From Candidatus Aegiribacteria sp. (lineage in GTDB: Bacteria; Fermentibacterota; Fermentibacteria; Fermentibacterales; Fermentibacteraceae): DNA of 18,843 nucleotides. The stretch covers positions 1-18,843 of the forward strand of contig JAIOSX010000141.1 of the NCBI GenBank assembly GCA_021107345.1, written 5' to 3'. The position numbers and the translations under genes were made by a program. The notes under the pieces are model-generated. The model saw only the letters and a list, made by a program, of their open reading frames with translations. It was not told the DNA's origin and did no database searches. Position 1 is the stretch's first letter. Each line of letters begins with the position of its first letter. Shown here piece after piece: positions 1-7,825 of the stretch.

Positions 1-41
1 AAAGCAGTTACGAGAGCAAGAACAATTAGTACCTTTTTCAT
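1..41 (-). CDS. N-terminus of an exported protein (partial, runs off the left edge)
   Basis: Only 13 codons are present. They read MKKVLIVLALVTA, a typical start of a Sec signal peptide: two lysines, then a hydrophobic run. The ATG at 41-39 is preceded by an AAGGGG Shine-Dalgarno sequence five bases upstream, and a plausible promoter lies at 91-119. The style matches the N-terminus of the secreted protein at 11788-12617 (MKKVAVLLLCIALSAFA), so it may belong to the same class of small exported proteins. The mature part is outside the window and no function can be given. Confidence 0.7.
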   Translation of the reverse strand, partial: MKKVLIVLALVTA

Positions 42-90
42 TTGTTCCCCTTTCAATTGATAGGTTTCTCTACTATGTGTGCACATTCGA

Positions 91-119
91 ACTATGATTA
101 CATTGATATATGCTGTCAA
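91..119 (-). promoter_or_regulatory. Sigma70-type promoter for the exported protein at the left edge
   Basis: Read on the minus strand, a perfect TTGACA (119-114) is followed after 17 bases by CATAGT (96-91), a 4/6 match to the -10 consensus. It lies in the roughly 100-base gap between the uvrB stop and the next ATG at 41. This suggests the left-edge gene is transcribed separately from the uvrB operon. Confidence 0.45.
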
Positions 120-123
120 GTCC

Positions 124-148
124 AAAAAAGAACAACCTGCCTGTGTTC
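124..148 (-). terminator. Weak intrinsic terminator at the end of uvrB
   Basis: Minus strand: GAACA pairs with TGTTC across a nine-base loop (148-130), followed directly by six T residues (129-124). The 5-bp stem is short, and its first bases overlap the uvrB TGA stop codon (149-147). The T tract and position support a terminator closing the pheS-pheT-uvrB unit, but the short stem makes efficiency doubtful. Confidence 0.4.
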
Positions 149-2117
149 AAAGTCCGATCTTTCTCAGCATATCTCTGTATTTCGCGGCGCATTCAAAATC
201 AAGTTTCTCTGCGGCTTCCAGCATTTTCCCTTCAAGAAATGCCACAGCTTCCTCTGGAGTTCCAGGTATGCCGGCGGCTATTTCACTTTCCTCTTCAGAT
301 GGCCTGAAAATATCCGCGATGCTGGTAGCGCTGATAATTTCACTTCGCGATTTACGGATGCTCTCAGGTGTGATTTTATTATCCTTATTGTATTTTAGCT
401 GGATAACCCTTCTTCTGGAGGTTTCGCTTATTGCATACTCCATGGAATCCGTAATCCTGTCAGCGTAGAGAATAACGCGTCCGGCCATGTTCCTCGCGGC
501 TCTTCCTGCAGTCTGAACCAGGCTGGTTCTTGACCTGAGAAATCCTTCCTTGTCAGCGTCCAGAATCGCAACCAGGGAGACTTCCGGCAGATCAAGTCCT
601 TCCCTTAACAGGTTCACTCCTATCAGAACATCAAAATCCGCCAGCCTCAGTTCCCTTAGAATTGAGACCCGCTCAAGGGCGTCAACTTCGCTGTGTATGT
701 ACCTGGATTTGATGGAGAGATCCTGGAAGAAGGAGGTCAGTTCTTCGGCCATCTTCTTCGTCAAAGTTGTTACAAGCACCCTCCCGCCGGATTCAACAGC
801 CTTTCTTACCTCACCCACAAGATCATCTATCTGAGTGGAAGCAGGTCGAACTTCCATATCCGGGTCGACAAGGCCGGTGGGCCTTACTATCTGCTGTACC
901 ACCTTTGCCGAACGCTCAAGTTCATATTCAGCGGGAGTCGCTGACATGCATATCTTCTGCCCTGTGATATCAATGAATTCCTCAAGAAAGAGAGGACGGT
1001 TGTCCAGAGCTGAAGGAAGACGGAAACCGTTCTGGACAAGTGTTTCCTTCCTGGACCTGTCACCTTTGTACATTGCGGACAGCTGCGGAATTGTCCTGTG
1101 GGATTCATCGATGAAGACGAGCATGCCGCCCTCCGGGAAGTAATCTATGAGACAGGAAGGCCGCTCCCCCTTCTTTCTACCGGATATGTGCCTGCTGTAA
1201 TTCTCGACTCCGCTGCAATAGCCTGTTTCAGCAAGCAGTTCTATATCGTACCTGGTTCTGGATTCGAGCCTCTGAGCCTCAAGAAGCTTGCCTTTGCTCC
1301 TGAACTCTGCTAACTTTTCCTCCAGCTCCCTCTCTATTCTACCTATGGCAAGGTTCAGTTCCCGCTCGGATGTTACGAAGTGCCTGGCGGGAAAAATGTT
1401 GATTTCCTGCAGATCTTCGAGTACTGCCCCCGTCAGATGATCGATTCTCCGAATGCTGTCTATCCTGTTCCCGAAGAATTCCACCCTTGCTGCCATGCGT
1501 CCATAGGCAGGCACAACGTCCACAACGTCACCCCGGACCCTGAACCTCCCTCTTGTCAGGGCCACATCGTTTCTTGCATACCGCATTTCAACAAGTTCCA
1601 TCAGGAACCGGCCCGGGTCAAGTTCCATTCCCCGGGAGATGTGGAAGCTGCCTGAAGCGAAGGCGGAGGGGTTTCCAAGGCCGTAGATACAGCTGACTGA
1701 TGCTACTACTATCACGTCTTTCCTTGACAGAAGAGATGTTGTGGTGCGAAGTCTCAGCCTGTCAAGTTCCTCATTGAGGTCGGCATCCTTTTCAATGAAT
1801 GTGTCTGTGGTTGGAATGTAAGCTTCCGGCTGATAATAATCGTAATAGCTTACAAAGTACTCTACTGCGGCACCTGGGAAGAATCCCTTCAACTCGCTGT
1901 AAAGCTGAGCAGCCAGGGTTTTGTTATGACTGACGAGCAGGACGGGCTTATCCATTTCCCGGATAATCCCGGCCATTGTGAAGGTCTTGCCCGAACCCGT
2001 AACACCTAAAAGGGTCTGCCACTCGTTTCCATTCCTGAGACCAGCAGTAAGTTCTCTTATGGCATTCGGCTGGTCCCCGGATGGCTGAAAATCACTGACA
2101 AGGTTAAAAAGCGGCAT
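147..2117 (-). CDS. uvrB: UvrABC system protein B (excinuclease helicase subunit)
   Basis: This is UvrB, the damage-verifying helicase-like subunit of nucleotide excision repair. It is loaded by UvrA, opens DNA with a beta-hairpin and recruits UvrC. At 656 residues it is full length (E. coli UvrB is about 670). Walker A is G38-T45 (GVTGSGKT), the aromatic beta-hairpin region is about 91-104 (YDYYQPEAYIP), and a FIDESH helicase motif is present in the middle. Superfamily II motifs including LLREGLD and QTAGRAARN follow. The C-terminal UVR domain (about 617-652, ending KYRDMLRKIGL) is the UvrC/UvrA interaction element. The ATG directly abuts the pheT stop (TAAATG) with AAGGGA just upstream, so translation is probably coupled to pheT. 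It is the last gene of the unit, and no oddities are visible in the protein. Confidence 0.98.
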   Translation of the reverse strand: MPLFNLVSDFQPSGDQPNAIRELTAGLRNGNEWQTLLGVTGSGKTFTMAGIIREMDKPVLLVSHNKTLAAQLYSELKGFFPGAAVEYFVSYYDYYQPEAYIPTTDTFIEKDADLNEELDRLRLRTTTSLLSRKDVIVVASVSCIYGLGNPSAFASGSFHISRGMELDPGRFLMELVEMRYARNDVALTRGRFRVRGDVVDVVPAYGRMAARVEFFGNRIDSIRRIDHLTGAVLEDLQEINIFPARHFVTSERELNLAIGRIERELEEKLAEFRSKGKLLEAQRLESRTRYDIELLAETGYCSGVENYSRHISGRKKGERPSCLIDYFPEGGMLVFIDESHRTIPQLSAMYKGDRSRKETLVQNGFRLPSALDNRPLFLEEFIDITGQKICMSATPAEYELERSAKVVQQIVRPTGLVDPDMEVRPASTQIDDLVGEVRKAVESGGRVLVTTLTKKMAEELTSFFQDLSIKSRYIHSEVDALERVSILRELRLADFDVLIGVNLLREGLDLPEVSLVAILDADKEGFLRSRTSLVQTAGRAARNMAGRVILYADRITDSMEYAISETSRRRVIQLKYNKDNKITPESIRKSRSEIISATSIADIFRPSEEESEIAAGIPGTPEEAVAFLEGKMLEAAEKLDFECAAKYRDMLRKIGL

Positions 2118-3779
2118 TTATCCCTTCAGCGCGGAGAGTTCAATCTCGAAAGCGGAAGCGGGACGGGAAATACCCCAGCTATCAAGAACCGCCGGGTGTA
2201 ATTCTCCGATAACTCCGGAAACCCGGTCATCGATGGTAATCGCTGCACATCTTCCCGGAATGAACCTGTCATCATCAGTATCAGCAAGAGACAGTCCAAC
2301 ATCTCTTGAGTGACAGAGGGAACCTATTATGGAATGAGCATCACCAAAATCGGCCTTATTGCCGCAGACCAGGCAGGCCAGCAGTATTTCGGTTCTGCAG
2401 TTCCCGTCTTTTCCGATAGTTAGAACCTCCCCCGTCTCAAAGATCCTGTGGGGATACGCCGCATGGGCACTTGTACTTTCCACTTCAAGCAGTCCGGGAA
2501 GAAGCGTATTCCTGACCACGCCGTATTCCGCCGTCATGGGGTTCGCTATACTCACAGGATTGTCCGGTGTTCGCGTCGCGTCCATAATCTTCGCTCTGCT
2601 TGTCAGGACAGGGCGCAGAATCTCTTCGCAACCCGCACCTGCAAGAAGAATCCGTGTTGCATCCGCCAGATCTTCTATGGGTGCGCATTTCCCCAGTGTG
2701 AACTGCTCCGGAAGAAGTGGGTCAAAGGTTGAAAATCCGAGGGAGATGACAATATCCTCGATCATGTCAACGGCATGTATACCGTCCCTCCTGTAGGGCG
2801 GCATTGTACCTGTTATCCCGGTGGAGTCAAGCTCAACAGACACATAATCCATCCGCTTAAGTGCTTCTCGAGCAGATTCCGGAGATATGTCCACACCCAG
2901 AACGCGACGGATGGATTCCATGGATGCAGTCAGGCAGTCACTGAAAACGATCGGGGTTACAGCGGTTTTTCCAGGGTAGGGTTCAGGATAGTTTATTCTT
3001 ATGGGGATAATTTCAGCTCCTCTGTCCTGAAGGTTGCATGCCAGTATGGTAGCAGAAAGCTGAACAGTTTCCCATTCGGTGCCGGTAACCTCACAGAAAA
3101 GCATGGAATCGCCGGGGCTTACACTTCCTGTCGCCTGGCTGTTCAGAATCGGAGGAAACGAAAGGACATTGCCACCCGTATCCTCAAGCAGGGGCCAGAG
3201 ATCCTTGTCCTTCAGCAGATGGGCGTATGTTCGACCGGTTTCCGTCTCTTCCAGGATTTCAGATAATGTCATTGCCTTCTCGAAACCCAGAGGGACAAAA
3301 GATGTATCAGGAGATACTGCTCTGTATCTGACGGGAAACTCGATATCGTCCAGACGGTAGAATCCCGCTCCGGCAGTTTTCCTGTTCTTTCCAAAGGAAG
3401 CGGCCAGTTTTTCCTGCACATTGATCAGTGCATCAAGTTCTTTCTGATCCGGTGCCCAACCGTATGCGGCGAAAGCCGCTATGAATGGCCTTACGTTCTC
3501 AAGACCAGGATCAACAAAGATCTCCATACCAGGCTCCGGAAGATCTTCCAGATGTCCCTCAGCCCCTGCATTCCAGCATCGCAGCGCCCTTGCTACACCC
3601 TCTACACTCCACAGGTCAGGTCTGTTGGTGTCATTGAGTTCCAGTTTGAGCCTGTCTCCCTCTGAGGAGTCTATTTCACCCTTGACCAGAGAAAGAAGGT
3701 CAGCCAGCTTCTCGTCACCGGGATCTTCGATTCGGGCCTGTTTAAAAAGATCCTGTCTGCTGACTTCTATCTTAGGCAT
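2118..3779 (-). CDS. pheT: Phenylalanyl-tRNA synthetase beta subunit, archaeal/eukaryotic type
   Basis: This is the beta subunit of the heterotetrameric PheRS that charges tRNA-Phe. Its 553 residues match the short archaeal/eukaryotic (and spirochaetal) class. Standard bacterial PheT is near 800 residues, with an N-terminal EMAP-like tRNA-binding domain and a C-terminal anticodon-binding domain. Here the protein starts directly with MPKIEVSRQDL and has the LELNDTNRPDLWSVEGVARAL segment near residues 47-67, characteristic of the short class. A B5-like helical region (about 275-330) and a degenerate class II synthetase-like core follow; the catalytic site is in PheS. The ATG lies inside the end of pheS (8-base overlap), with AAAGGA eight bases upstream, so the subunits are probably made by coupled translation. 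Confidence 0.95.
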   Translation of the reverse strand: MPKIEVSRQDLFKQARIEDPGDEKLADLLSLVKGEIDSSEGDRLKLELNDTNRPDLWSVEGVARALRCWNAGAEGHLEDLPEPGMEIFVDPGLENVRPFIAAFAAYGWAPDQKELDALINVQEKLAASFGKNRKTAGAGFYRLDDIEFPVRYRAVSPDTSFVPLGFEKAMTLSEILEETETGRTYAHLLKDKDLWPLLEDTGGNVLSFPPILNSQATGSVSPGDSMLFCEVTGTEWETVQLSATILACNLQDRGAEIIPIRINYPEPYPGKTAVTPIVFSDCLTASMESIRRVLGVDISPESAREALKRMDYVSVELDSTGITGTMPPYRRDGIHAVDMIEDIVISLGFSTFDPLLPEQFTLGKCAPIEDLADATRILLAGAGCEEILRPVLTSRAKIMDATRTPDNPVSIANPMTAEYGVVRNTLLPGLLEVESTSAHAAYPHRIFETGEVLTIGKDGNCRTEILLACLVCGNKADFGDAHSIIGSLCHSRDVGLSLADTDDDRFIPGRCAAITIDDRVSGVIGELHPAVLDSWGISRPASAFEIELSALKG

Positions 3780-5343
3780 CCTTAATATCCTTTCCCGTAA
3801 GAAGACGGTCAGGCTGAACCCTGATCCCCCTCAGCCTGGAGAGGTCGGGAGTGATCAGATCACGAATATCCTTAATCCCCATTGCAAGCATCGCCATTCT
3901 ATCGAGGCCGAGCCCCCACGCGATTACGGGTACATCTATACCCAGGGGCATGCAGACCTCAGGCCTGAAGAGACCTGCGCCTCCGCCTTCTACCCATCCC
4001 AGAACCGGATGTTTTATATGCATCTCAACCGAAGGCTCTGTGAAGGGGAAATATCCGGGAAGGAACTTGTAATCGGATGCACCCGCTATCTCTTCAGCGA
4101 ACAGTTTGAGAAGACCCAGAAGATGCCTTAGATTAATATGCTCACCAAGTACTATACCCTCCACCTGGAAGAAATCCGGAAGGTGTGTGGAATCAACCTG
4201 ATCGTACCTGAAGCATCTTGCGATGCCGAAATATTTCCCTGGAATCTCGGGATTCGATGCCAGGGTCCTTGCTGACAGCGCGGTTCCCTGGGACCTTAGA
4301 ATAGTCTGAAGGGACTGCTGCCGGCTGAAACTGTAACCCCAACCTCTGGAGCCGGTGTTACCACCGTTCTCATGAACTTCTGCTACCCTCTCTTCCAGTT
4401 CCCGCTCGGGAGGAGGCACTCTGATACCGTCACTCAGGTAATAGACATCGTGGATATCCCTTGCGGGATGAAACTGGGGCATGAAAAGGGCATCATTATT
4501 CCAGAACTCGTTCTCGGCCAGAGAACCTCGCATTTCGGTGAAACCCAGTGCCATGAACCGCTTTCTGACCGTATCGAGAAACTGCCTGTAAGGATGCAGC
4601 CTTCCTGTATGTACCTGTGACGGGGGGATATCAAGCTGGTACCTTCTGAATTTCGCGTTTCTCCATGAACCGTCTGCCAGAATCTCCGGAGTAATCGCTC
4701 CGATAGTAACATTCTCCTTCGCAGCTCTGAGAGCTGTACGCCCCTCCTCAGTGATATCAAGCATCCTGGTTACAAGTACATTAATAATAAATTCAGCTCT
4801 GCTTTTCCCTCTCTTCGGGCTCCTGTCGTGAATAATCGAAACCACTTCCTCAGGCAGCTGAACCATTTTCAGCTCACCACTGCCTGCAAGAGGTTCGTAA
4901 ACAAGATCCCAGATTTTCCGGAATACTGTTTCTTCAGGTTCGCAGGTAAGATGAATGCCATCGGCATCCGACTTAAGATGACCGGTTTTCATGAGTGACC
5001 CGAATGCACTGCCCCAGCGCCCTCTGTCAAAAAGAGTATTTTTCTGAATATCCTGCAGAGACCCGGTGCCTCCGGCCACTTCCCTCAACATTGCCAGTTC
5101 AGGCGTGACACCTGCTTCAAGATTGCCGCTTCCCAGGGGGCCAAGCTCTACGAATTCTTCCTCATCCCTTGATATCTCTCTGACAAGCTCTCTGGACAGA
5201 AGCCATTCGGCTGCCCTTCTGTACGAACCCTCATCGGGCAGATCACTTCTTTCAATTATTTCGGTATCAGATGATGCACCGATTTTTTCGAGATAGACAA
5301 GCAGTTTCTCCTCAAGTGGATGCAGATCTCTTTCCTCAGTCAC
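3772..5343 (-). CDS. pheS: Phenylalanyl-tRNA synthetase alpha subunit, archaeal/eukaryotic type
   Basis: This is the catalytic subunit of PheRS, forming Phe-AMP and transferring Phe to tRNA. It has 523 residues against about 330 in the usual bacterial PheS. The extra N-terminus (about 1-220) looks like consecutive winged-helix modules, as in archaeal and eukaryotic alpha subunits. The class II catalytic core follows: motif 2 around 371-396 (ARCFRYDQVDSTHLPDFFQ) and motif 3 around 477-488 (GLGLDRMAML). The substrate-pocket stretches FTEPSVEM and VEGGGAGLFRPEV are also present. The start is GTG (5343-5341), with AAGGA five bases upstream. That Shine-Dalgarno sequence overlaps the end of the caspase-like gene, whose stop is only 11 bases away, so pheS is probably read through from upstream. 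Confidence 0.96.
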   Translation of the reverse strand: MTEERDLHPLEEKLLVYLEKIGASSDTEIIERSDLPDEGSYRRAAEWLLSRELVREISRDEEEFVELGPLGSGNLEAGVTPELAMLREVAGGTGSLQDIQKNTLFDRGRWGSAFGSLMKTGHLKSDADGIHLTCEPEETVFRKIWDLVYEPLAGSGELKMVQLPEEVVSIIHDRSPKRGKSRAEFIINVLVTRMLDITEEGRTALRAAKENVTIGAITPEILADGSWRNAKFRRYQLDIPPSQVHTGRLHPYRQFLDTVRKRFMALGFTEMRGSLAENEFWNNDALFMPQFHPARDIHDVYYLSDGIRVPPPERELEERVAEVHENGGNTGSRGWGYSFSRQQSLQTILRSQGTALSARTLASNPEIPGKYFGIARCFRYDQVDSTHLPDFFQVEGIVLGEHINLRHLLGLLKLFAEEIAGASDYKFLPGYFPFTEPSVEMHIKHPVLGWVEGGGAGLFRPEVCMPLGIDVPVIAWGLGLDRMAMLAMGIKDIRDLITPDLSRLRGIRVQPDRLLTGKDIKDA

Positions 5344-5354
5344 TTATTTCCTTT

Positions 5355-7703
5355 CTACCGGATCTTCCACAGTTCAACATCCTCATTGAGGAACATGCCC
5401 TGCTGTGGCCTGGGTACAGCATTATCACCTTTAAGAACCGCGCCGCATTCAGGACAGACATATGTATTCCCGGCAAGCTCAGCGTCACATTCGGGACATA
5501 TCAGCTGCAGTTTTTCGTCTATGTATGTCATAAGCTCAAGTGCGGAAACATAACCGTTTCCGTTACTGTCCGCATCTCCTCTGGAACCCTGAAGCAGGAT
5601 CGGAGTAAGAATTCTTTCGCTGACGCTCAGGTCTTCTCTGGCTGCTGTAAGAATAAGGACATTGCTTCCATCGGAGAAATCGTTCACAAATCCCCCGGAA
5701 TGACATGCGTCGAAGAAAAGAAAAACCGGTGATACCGCAAGGGAATCGATCAGTGCCGCTATCTGATCATCCGATATCTCATCGTCATACAGGCAGAGGT
5801 ATTCATTGGCCGAATCCGGTTCCTCAGCCCCTCCTGAACCGGGATACGACTGATCGCCGTGCCCACTGTAGAAAACAATGACCTTATCCTCAGGCCCTGC
5901 AGAACTCAGCAGAGAGGATATACCGCTTATGAATTCCTCGGAAGTGGCCATGGCGTCCACCAGGAGTATGACATGATCAGCCGGGACTCTCTGATCTTCG
6001 ATAAGGAAATCGTACATTTCAACTGCGTCCATGCTGGCCCTGTTCAAAATATCGGCTGACGAGGAGTATCCGCTGATCCCTGCGGATATTGCCCATATCT
6101 CTTCCAACGGTGATGGCTCAGCCAGAGCTGTTCTTTCAATTCTATTCACTTCCAGCCTGAACGGTGTCTGCCCGCTCCTGTCGTATAGGTAGACAGTTAT
6201 CCCGTATTCGGCGCTTTTTTCAGCGTAAACTTCTACAGCCTCATCACCTGCCGCATCAACGTTGCTAAGCCATCCCTCTGCTATAAGATCGAAATCAGGG
6301 CCGGTGACGAACAGATCAAGATTAACTTCCCTGTCCTCACCGGTGAGTCCGATATCCAGAATAGTCTCCGATTCAGCCCGAACTGTAAAAAACTCAGTGT
6401 GTGAGTTCTCACTGATCTCACCGAAGTATTCACCTTCTATCGTAGCGGCATCAGCCAGGGATATCCTTACAGTTGCATCACCTGTTGTCTCCATATTCGC
6501 GAAAAATGGATCTATCCATACGGTATCTCCCTCCGAAACGTACAGCAGGAATTCTTCATCCCCCCTTGCAGTAGCGAATGTGACAGTCGGCTCACCTGTC
6601 TCCCTGAAAACTCTTACATCTCCATCACGAGTTTTCTCGAAGTTCACGCTTATCCTGAACAGCCCTCCAAGGATCGGACAGAAACCGACAGGCAGGTTGC
6701 GTCCGGAATCAATATTCACTACCTCTTTGACAGGTATAAGGTTTGAAAGTGGACCCGGCTCTCTTGTGTACATTCCGTAGGAGACAGTTTCATTATCTCC
6801 AGTATCATAAAGAATCACATCCGCGACGACTTCGGTCCCTGTCGACGGAAATAGCAGAGTCTCAATTGAAGCGTAGGACTCTGAACTCATCAGGTATTCA
6901 CCGGATGTATCCCGAATAAGGAGGTCGATATCCGCTCCTGAAGATAATATTGCCAGATCAAGGAAGAAGCTGGATTCATGCCCGGATATGAGGTAGCGAT
7001 GAATCTCTCCCGGAGCTATCGATTCTGTCAGACCCGAGAGATCGAATTCGGGAAACTGCCCGGAAGGTTCAACCGAGAATTCATATTCTCCGGAACCACT
7101 TTTCCCGTATCTGCTTACAACGGCTGTCACTACTTCTCCTGGAAGAACCGAAACGGTAACTGTCTCAAATCCTTCAAGTGACATACTGCTTCCCCAGAAG
7201 CTCATATTTGTACCGTATACCTCAAGATCCAGATCGGTTCCTCCGGTACCGTTCAGCCTGAATGTCCAGCGGCCCCGGGAACCGGGACTGAAAGTATAGG
7301 TTTCCGCCATTACATTCCGGCCCAGAACACCCTCAACATCATCACCATGGGACAACTCAGAGGGAGGTACCTCCCCAACAACAATTTCAGCGGATGAAGA
7401 GGAGTATCCTGCGTCGCATATCAGTTGGATATAAAACCAGTAATCAGCGAATGCCGACAATATCATATCACTGCCGGATTCGGACTGGCACAGAATATCA
7501 CTATTCTCATCAAAGGCCGTCAGTATTATACCGTCAGGCACAGATAATTTCAGGCAGATGTAATCATCCTCCAGAATACGCACCCATCCCTCCCCGGAGG
7601 AAACATCAATGGTAGCCTGCTGACCTGCTGTGATCGTCTCGATCTCGGCAGAATTGGGAAGCACAACGGAAAGGATTATTGATGAAAGAAGAATTGACAG
7701 CAT
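5355..7703 (-). CDS. Exported caspase-like (peptidase C14 type) protein with PPC domains and C-terminal zinc ribbon
   Basis: Residue numbers here count from the upstream ATG at 7718 (787 residues). I prefer the ATG at 7703 (782 residues), because a GGAGG (7713-7709) sits five bases before it and the protein then opens with a clean signal peptide, MLSILLSSIILSVVLPNSAE. The next ~500 residues are beta-rich and resemble several PPC (bacterial pre-peptidase C-terminal) sandwich domains, at about 120-217, 230-318 and 425-525. The caspase-fold domain spans about 541-700: catalytic His620 in FYSGHGD and Cys672 in FFDACHSGGF. An EF-hand-like loop follows (D717, N719, N721, E728), then a four-cysteine zinc ribbon (CPEC...CPEC, 741-758). 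It is presumably a periplasmic or secreted cysteine peptidase; its substrate is unknown. It sits between the cyclase gene and pheS on one strand. Confidence 0.9.
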   Translation of the reverse strand: MLSILLSSIILSVVLPNSAEIETITAGQQATIDVSSGEGWVRILEDDYICLKLSVPDGIILTAFDENSDILCQSESGSDMILSAFADYWFYIQLICDAGYSSSSAEIVVGEVPPSELSHGDDVEGVLGRNVMAETYTFSPGSRGRWTFRLNGTGGTDLDLEVYGTNMSFWGSSMSLEGFETVTVSVLPGEVVTAVVSRYGKSGSGEYEFSVEPSGQFPEFDLSGLTESIAPGEIHRYLISGHESSFFLDLAILSSGADIDLLIRDTSGEYLMSSESYASIETLLFPSTGTEVVADVILYDTGDNETVSYGMYTREPGPLSNLIPVKEVVNIDSGRNLPVGFCPILGGLFRISVNFEKTRDGDVRVFRETGEPTVTFATARGDEEFLLYVSEGDTVWIDPFFANMETTGDATVRISLADAATIEGEYFGEISENSHTEFFTVRAESETILDIGLTGEDREVNLDLFVTGPDFDLIAEGWLSNVDAAGDEAVEVYAEKSAEYGITVYLYDRSGQTPFRLEVNRIERTALAEPSPLEEIWAISAGISGYSSSADILNRASMDAVEMYDFLIEDQRVPADHVILLVDAMATSEEFISGISSLLSSAGPEDKVIVFYSGHGDQSYPGSGGAEEPDSANEYLCLYDDEISDDQIAALIDSLAVSPVFLFFDACHSGGFVNDFSDGSNVLILTAAREDLSVSERILTPILLQGSRGDADSNGNGYVSALELMTYIDEKLQLICPECDAELAGNTYVCPECGAVLKGDNAVPRPQQGMFLNEDVELWKIR

Positions 7704-7761
7704 GAAAGCCTCCATCATTCAAGTTACATTTCAACGTATTGAATCAGTTTTTTCCAACAGG

Positions 7762-7791
7762 ATAATATGCAATTCTCCGGCTCCGATGCAA
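7762..7791 (-). promoter_or_regulatory. Possible promoter for the caspase-like gene
   Basis: The 122-base gap between the cyclase stop and the caspase-like start contains TTGCAT (7791-7786), an 18-base spacer and TATTAT (7767-7762). The -10 is a 5/6 match and the -35 is weak. If it is real, the caspase-like gene and pheS-pheT-uvrB can be transcribed without the cyclase. A nearby 5-bp inverted repeat (7792-7809) lacks a T tract and is not convincing as a terminator. Confidence 0.3.
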
Positions 7792-7825
7792 TCACCCGGT
7801 CACAGGTGAAAGCATTCATCTTTGA

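Noticed and set aside
3481..4131. 216-residue plus-strand reading frame opposite pheS and pheT
   Set aside because: It spans the pheS-pheT junction on the opposite strand, has no Shine-Dalgarno support and encodes low-complexity Ser/Pro-rich sequence; both genes it overlaps are firmly identified.
6262..6780. 172-residue plus-strand reading frame inside the caspase-like gene
   Set aside because: It is the antisense shadow of the PPC-rich region, composed mainly of Ser and Val, with no recognisable motif or start signal.
7792..7809. Inverted repeat between the cyclase and caspase-like genes as a terminator
   Set aside because: The stem is only five base pairs with an eight-base loop and no following T tract on either strand.
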